Shown here in pieces: positions 13,045-15,149 of a stretch of DNA of 15,149 nt. Location of the stretch: the NCBI GenBank assembly GCA_015486705.1, contig WFRG01000032.1:1-15149 (forward strand), written 5' to 3'. Made by a program: the position numbers and the translations under genes. Position 1 is the stretch's first letter, and each line of letters begins with the position of its first letter. The DNA is from Hippea sp. Its GTDB lineage: Bacteria > Campylobacterota_A > Desulfurellia > Desulfurellales > Hippeaceae. The notes under the pieces were generated by a model. It was given only the letters and a program-made list of their open reading frames with translations. It ran no database searches and was not told the origin of the DNA.

Positions 13045-14939
13045 TGAAAACAGTAGCTCTCATAGGTCAACCAAATTGTGGCAAAAGTACTCTTTTTAAT
13101 CAACTTGCAGGATATAAAAGTCTTTCAGCAAATTTTCCAGGAGCAACAGTTGAATATACGAAAGGACAAACCTATATAGGAGACGAAGTAGCTGAAGTTA
13201 TAGACCTTCCCGGAACTTACTCTTTAAGCTGGTACGATGACGCAGAAAAAGAAACCGTTAAAGCCTTGTTTTCAGAAAACGTAGATGTCATTGTAAATAT
13301 TTTAGACGCATCAACACTCACAAGAAGCATAGAGCTCACCATTGAATTAATGTCTTTAGAAAAACCCCTTGTTGTAGCTCTAAACATGATGGACGAGGCA
13401 CTAAAAAAGGGTATATATATAAATGTAAAAAAGCTGGAAAGTATACTTGGCATTAAAGTAGTCCCTATAATAGCAAAAAAAGGCAAAGGCATAAAAGATT
13501 TAATTGAGGCAATAGAAAATGCAAAAAAACCAGCAAAAAGGTGTGTTTACTCTAAAGAGGTAGAAAAATACATAAATATGGTTATGGAATGCATAGACAA
13601 AAATAATTTAAAAAATGAATGGCCTATTAAGTTAATGGCTATAAAAGCTATAGAGGGCTTTGAAGCCTGTCAAAAACCTCTTGAAAATTCAGCCTGTAAA
13701 AACGTGCTCAAGCAAGCCAAATTTGCCTTAAGAGATGGTCTCGTGATTGTTCAAGAAAGACACGCACTATGTATGGATATATTTGAAAACTCAGCTATTG
13801 TTAAGAAAAAAGAGAAAAGAACTGTCGAAGATAGGCTGGATAATTTTCTTTTACATCCTTTCTTTGGTTACTTATCTATGCTTGTAATCTTTTTTTCTAT
13901 ATTCTACATAGTGTTCCACGGTGGCGTGCCGGTTGAAAACTTCATAATAAACATATTCGATAAAGTAGACTCATTTTTAGTACATTCATTATCCCATCAT
14001 CAACTTATTCTTGCGATAGTTAAAGGGATAGTCGATGGCGTAGGGGCTGCCTTTGGAATAGCTTTTCCATATCTCTTACCATTTCTTTTTCTTATTTCAT
14101 TATTAGAAGACATTGGATATTTACCAAGAATTGGTTTTCTACTTGACTCAACAATGCACAAAATGGGTCTACATGGAACAAGTATAATACCTTTCGTGTC
14201 TGGCTATGGATGTAGCGTTCCAGCAATAATGGCAACTCGAATACTGAAAAGTAAAAAAGAAAAAATTATTTCTGCGTTTTTGGCCTCTTTAGTTCCATGT
14301 TCCGCTAGAACTACTGTCATCATGGGACTTGTTGGGTATTTTATAGGGTATGGATATGCAATATTACTTTATGGAGTTAATATATTGGTTATAATGATAA
14401 GTGGAATGGTACTAAAGAAATTCCTACCAGGAATGAGTCCTGAGATGGCATTGGACATACCTCCTTATAGACTTCCTACGCTTAAAACATTAATATTAAA
14501 AACATGGCACAAGGTCAAAGATTTTGTATTCTTAGCAGTTCCTATGCTAATTGGTGGAAGCGTCGTTCTAACGCTCATATCCTATTATCACTTGGACTAC
14601 ACAATTAACAGTGTATTTAAACCCTTCATGGAAATACTGGGGTTACCATCATGTGTGGCAGTGGTATTGCTTTTTGGAATATTAAAAAAAGAACTCACCC
14701 TTCTCATGCTATATCAGGCCTTAGGCTTATCCAGCTTATCTCAAATCCCTAAGGCTTTAACACCAAATCAAATGCTTGTCTTTACAGTATTTGTAATTTT
14801 TTATATCCCATGTTTGGCAACAATCGCAGCTATTAAAAAAGAGGTTGGTTTAAAAAATACCATTTACATTTCAACCGCGACATTACTGCTCGCAACGTTT
14901 TTAGCCTTCTCTACCAGGCTTTTAACAAATATTCTATGA
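13044..14939 (+). CDS. feoB: Ferrous iron transporter FeoB
   Basis: Inner-membrane Fe2+ importer with an N-terminal GTPase-like domain, 631 residues, at the short end of the family. G1 is GQPNCGKST (8-16), the switch region FPGATVEY holds the G2 Thr35, G3 is DLPG (54-57) and G4 is NMMD (114-117). From about 280 to the end there are about nine or ten membrane helices with the two Gate motifs, SGYGCSVPAIMATRIL (first) and SLVPCSARTTVIM (second). The start has AGGGA 8 bases upstream inside feoA. No feoC follows; instead a ribonuclease H gene begins 4 bases inside the stop. Confidence 0.97.
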   Translation: MKTVALIGQPNCGKSTLFNQLAGYKSLSANFPGATVEYTKGQTYIGDEVAEVIDLPGTYSLSWYDDAEKETVKALFSENVDVIVNILDASTLTRSIELTIELMSLEKPLVVALNMMDEALKKGIYINVKKLESILGIKVVPIIAKKGKGIKDLIEAIENAKKPAKRCVYSKEVEKYINMVMECIDKNNLKNEWPIKLMAIKAIEGFEACQKPLENSACKNVLKQAKFALRDGLVIVQERHALCMDIFENSAIVKKKEKRTVEDRLDNFLLHPFFGYLSMLVIFFSIFYIVFHGGVPVENFIINIFDKVDSFLVHSLSHHQLILAIVKGIVDGVGAAFGIAFPYLLPFLFLISLLEDIGYLPRIGFLLDSTMHKMGLHGTSIIPFVSGYGCSVPAIMATRILKSKKEKIISAFLASLVPCSARTTVIMGLVGYFIGYGYAILLYGVNILVIMISGMVLKKFLPGMSPEMALDIPPYRLPTLKTLILKTWHKVKDFVFLAVPMLIGGSVVLTLISYYHLDYTINSVFKPFMEILGLPSCVAVVLLFGILKKELTLLMLYQALGLSSLSQIPKALTPNQMLVFTVFVIFYIPCLATIAAIKKEVGLKNTIYISTATLLLATFLAFSTRLLTNIL

Positions 14940-15123
14940 AAATAGAGGTATATACAGACGGAAGTTATTTTGAAAATCACTCTTTGTGTGGATGGGGAGT
15001 GTATATCAAATCTAAAACAGGGCATACAGAATTCTCTGGGTCTTGTAATTGTGATAATCCGCTTTATGTAGAACTTTTAGCTGTCTTAAAAGCTTTAGAA
15101 TATATCGAATATTACATTTACAA
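14936..15123 (+). CDS. Ribonuclease H family protein, truncated by contig end
   Basis: The 62 genuine residues begin MKIEVYTDGSYFEN, with the first catalytic aspartate in YTDGS (Asp8), then CGWGVYIKS and the second catalytic position in YVELLAVLKAL (Glu46). This is the start of an RNase HI fold, about 40 per cent of the usual length. It overlaps feoB by ATGA. The reading frame continues past 15123 only through adapter sequence, so the apparent SDA at the very end must not be read as the third catalytic motif. Whether it is RnhA itself or a related reverse-transcriptase-like RNase H protein cannot be told from this piece. Confidence 0.75.
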
Positions 15124-15149
15124 CTGTCTCTTATACACATCTGACGCTG
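15124..15149. other. Illumina Nextera adapter sequence at the contig end (artefact)
   Basis: The 19 bases CTGTCTCTTATACACATCT are the reverse complement of the Tn5 mosaic end used in Nextera libraries, and the following GACGCTG continues exactly into the Nextera read 1 adapter. This is not genomic DNA and shows that the window reaches a contig end. Confidence 0.95.

Noticed and set aside
10541..14939. Visibly more AT-rich sequence than the hut region, as a sign of horizontal transfer
   Set aside because: The change is gradual by eye, the genes include ordinary core functions, and no mobile element, integrase or flanking repeat is present; I could not compute composition.
15128..15148. TSDA read as the third catalytic motif of ribonuclease H
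   Set aside because: It is encoded entirely by adapter bases.
1..15149. CRISPR arrays, insertion sequences, toxin-antitoxin or defence genes
   Set aside because: No regularly spaced repeats, transposase motifs or terminal repeats were found, and the unassigned small genes lack toxin or antitoxin features.

Overview
The window looks like one end of a draft contig from a low-GC anaerobic bacterium. It is densely packed with genes, mostly in short operons. The gene set (archaeal-type phosphoglycerate mutase, FeoAB, MinCDE, a NifX-type domain, DUF2284, histidine degradation linked to a branched-chain-type solute-binding protein) would fit a Hippea/Desulfurella-like or other deltaproteobacterial/campylobacterotal anaerobe. 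That placement is inference from gene style, not from a marker phylogeny. The last 26 bases match an Illumina Nextera adapter, so the right edge is a sequencing artefact and the final gene is cut there.

Layout, left to right. 1-4307, minus strand: a histidine-use operon. It reads, in transcription order, a MarR-type regulator with a GNAT-like tail, histidine ammonia-lyase (hutH), a formimidoylglutamase-like ureohydrolase (hutG) and the front part of an exported LivK-type binding protein that runs off the left edge. A good promoter lies at 4280-4307. Next come two stable RNAs on the minus strand: tRNA-Glu(CTC) at 4351-4425 with its own promoter, and tmRNA (ssrA) at 4486-4852 encoding the tag ADSEYALAA. 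On the plus strand, 4949-6457 holds a membrane-anchored DUF2726 nuclease-fold protein, a Trm112-like zinc protein and an EamA/DMT permease, with overlapping ends. The minus strand then carries minC-minD-minE (8186 to 6450). From a tight divergent promoter region, a plus-strand trio follows: yjbQ, apgM and a short charged protein (8261-10064). A DUF2284 metal-binding protein (minus) diverges from a membrane-anchored Bax-type glucosaminidase (plus). A NifX-domain/methyltransferase fusion with a small membrane protein follows, then feoA-feoB and a cut ribonuclease H gene.

The most interesting recurring signal concerns how genes start. Four genes (DUF2726, minC, DUF2284, feoA) have no Shine-Dalgarno sequence and instead have a recognisable -35/-10 pair whose -10 box ends 6-7 bases before the ATG. 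That geometry puts the transcription start on the start codon, i.e. leaderless mRNAs. Other genes here (yjbQ, the NifX-methyltransferase, minD, feoB) have clear Shine-Dalgarno sites. The other notable items are the NifX-methyltransferase fusion beside feoAB, the MarR-GNAT fusion heading the hut operon, a HutG with Cys at a position normally held by a metal-binding Asp, and overlapping -35 boxes between minC and yjbQ. I saw no CRISPR array, insertion sequence, prophage or obvious defence island.
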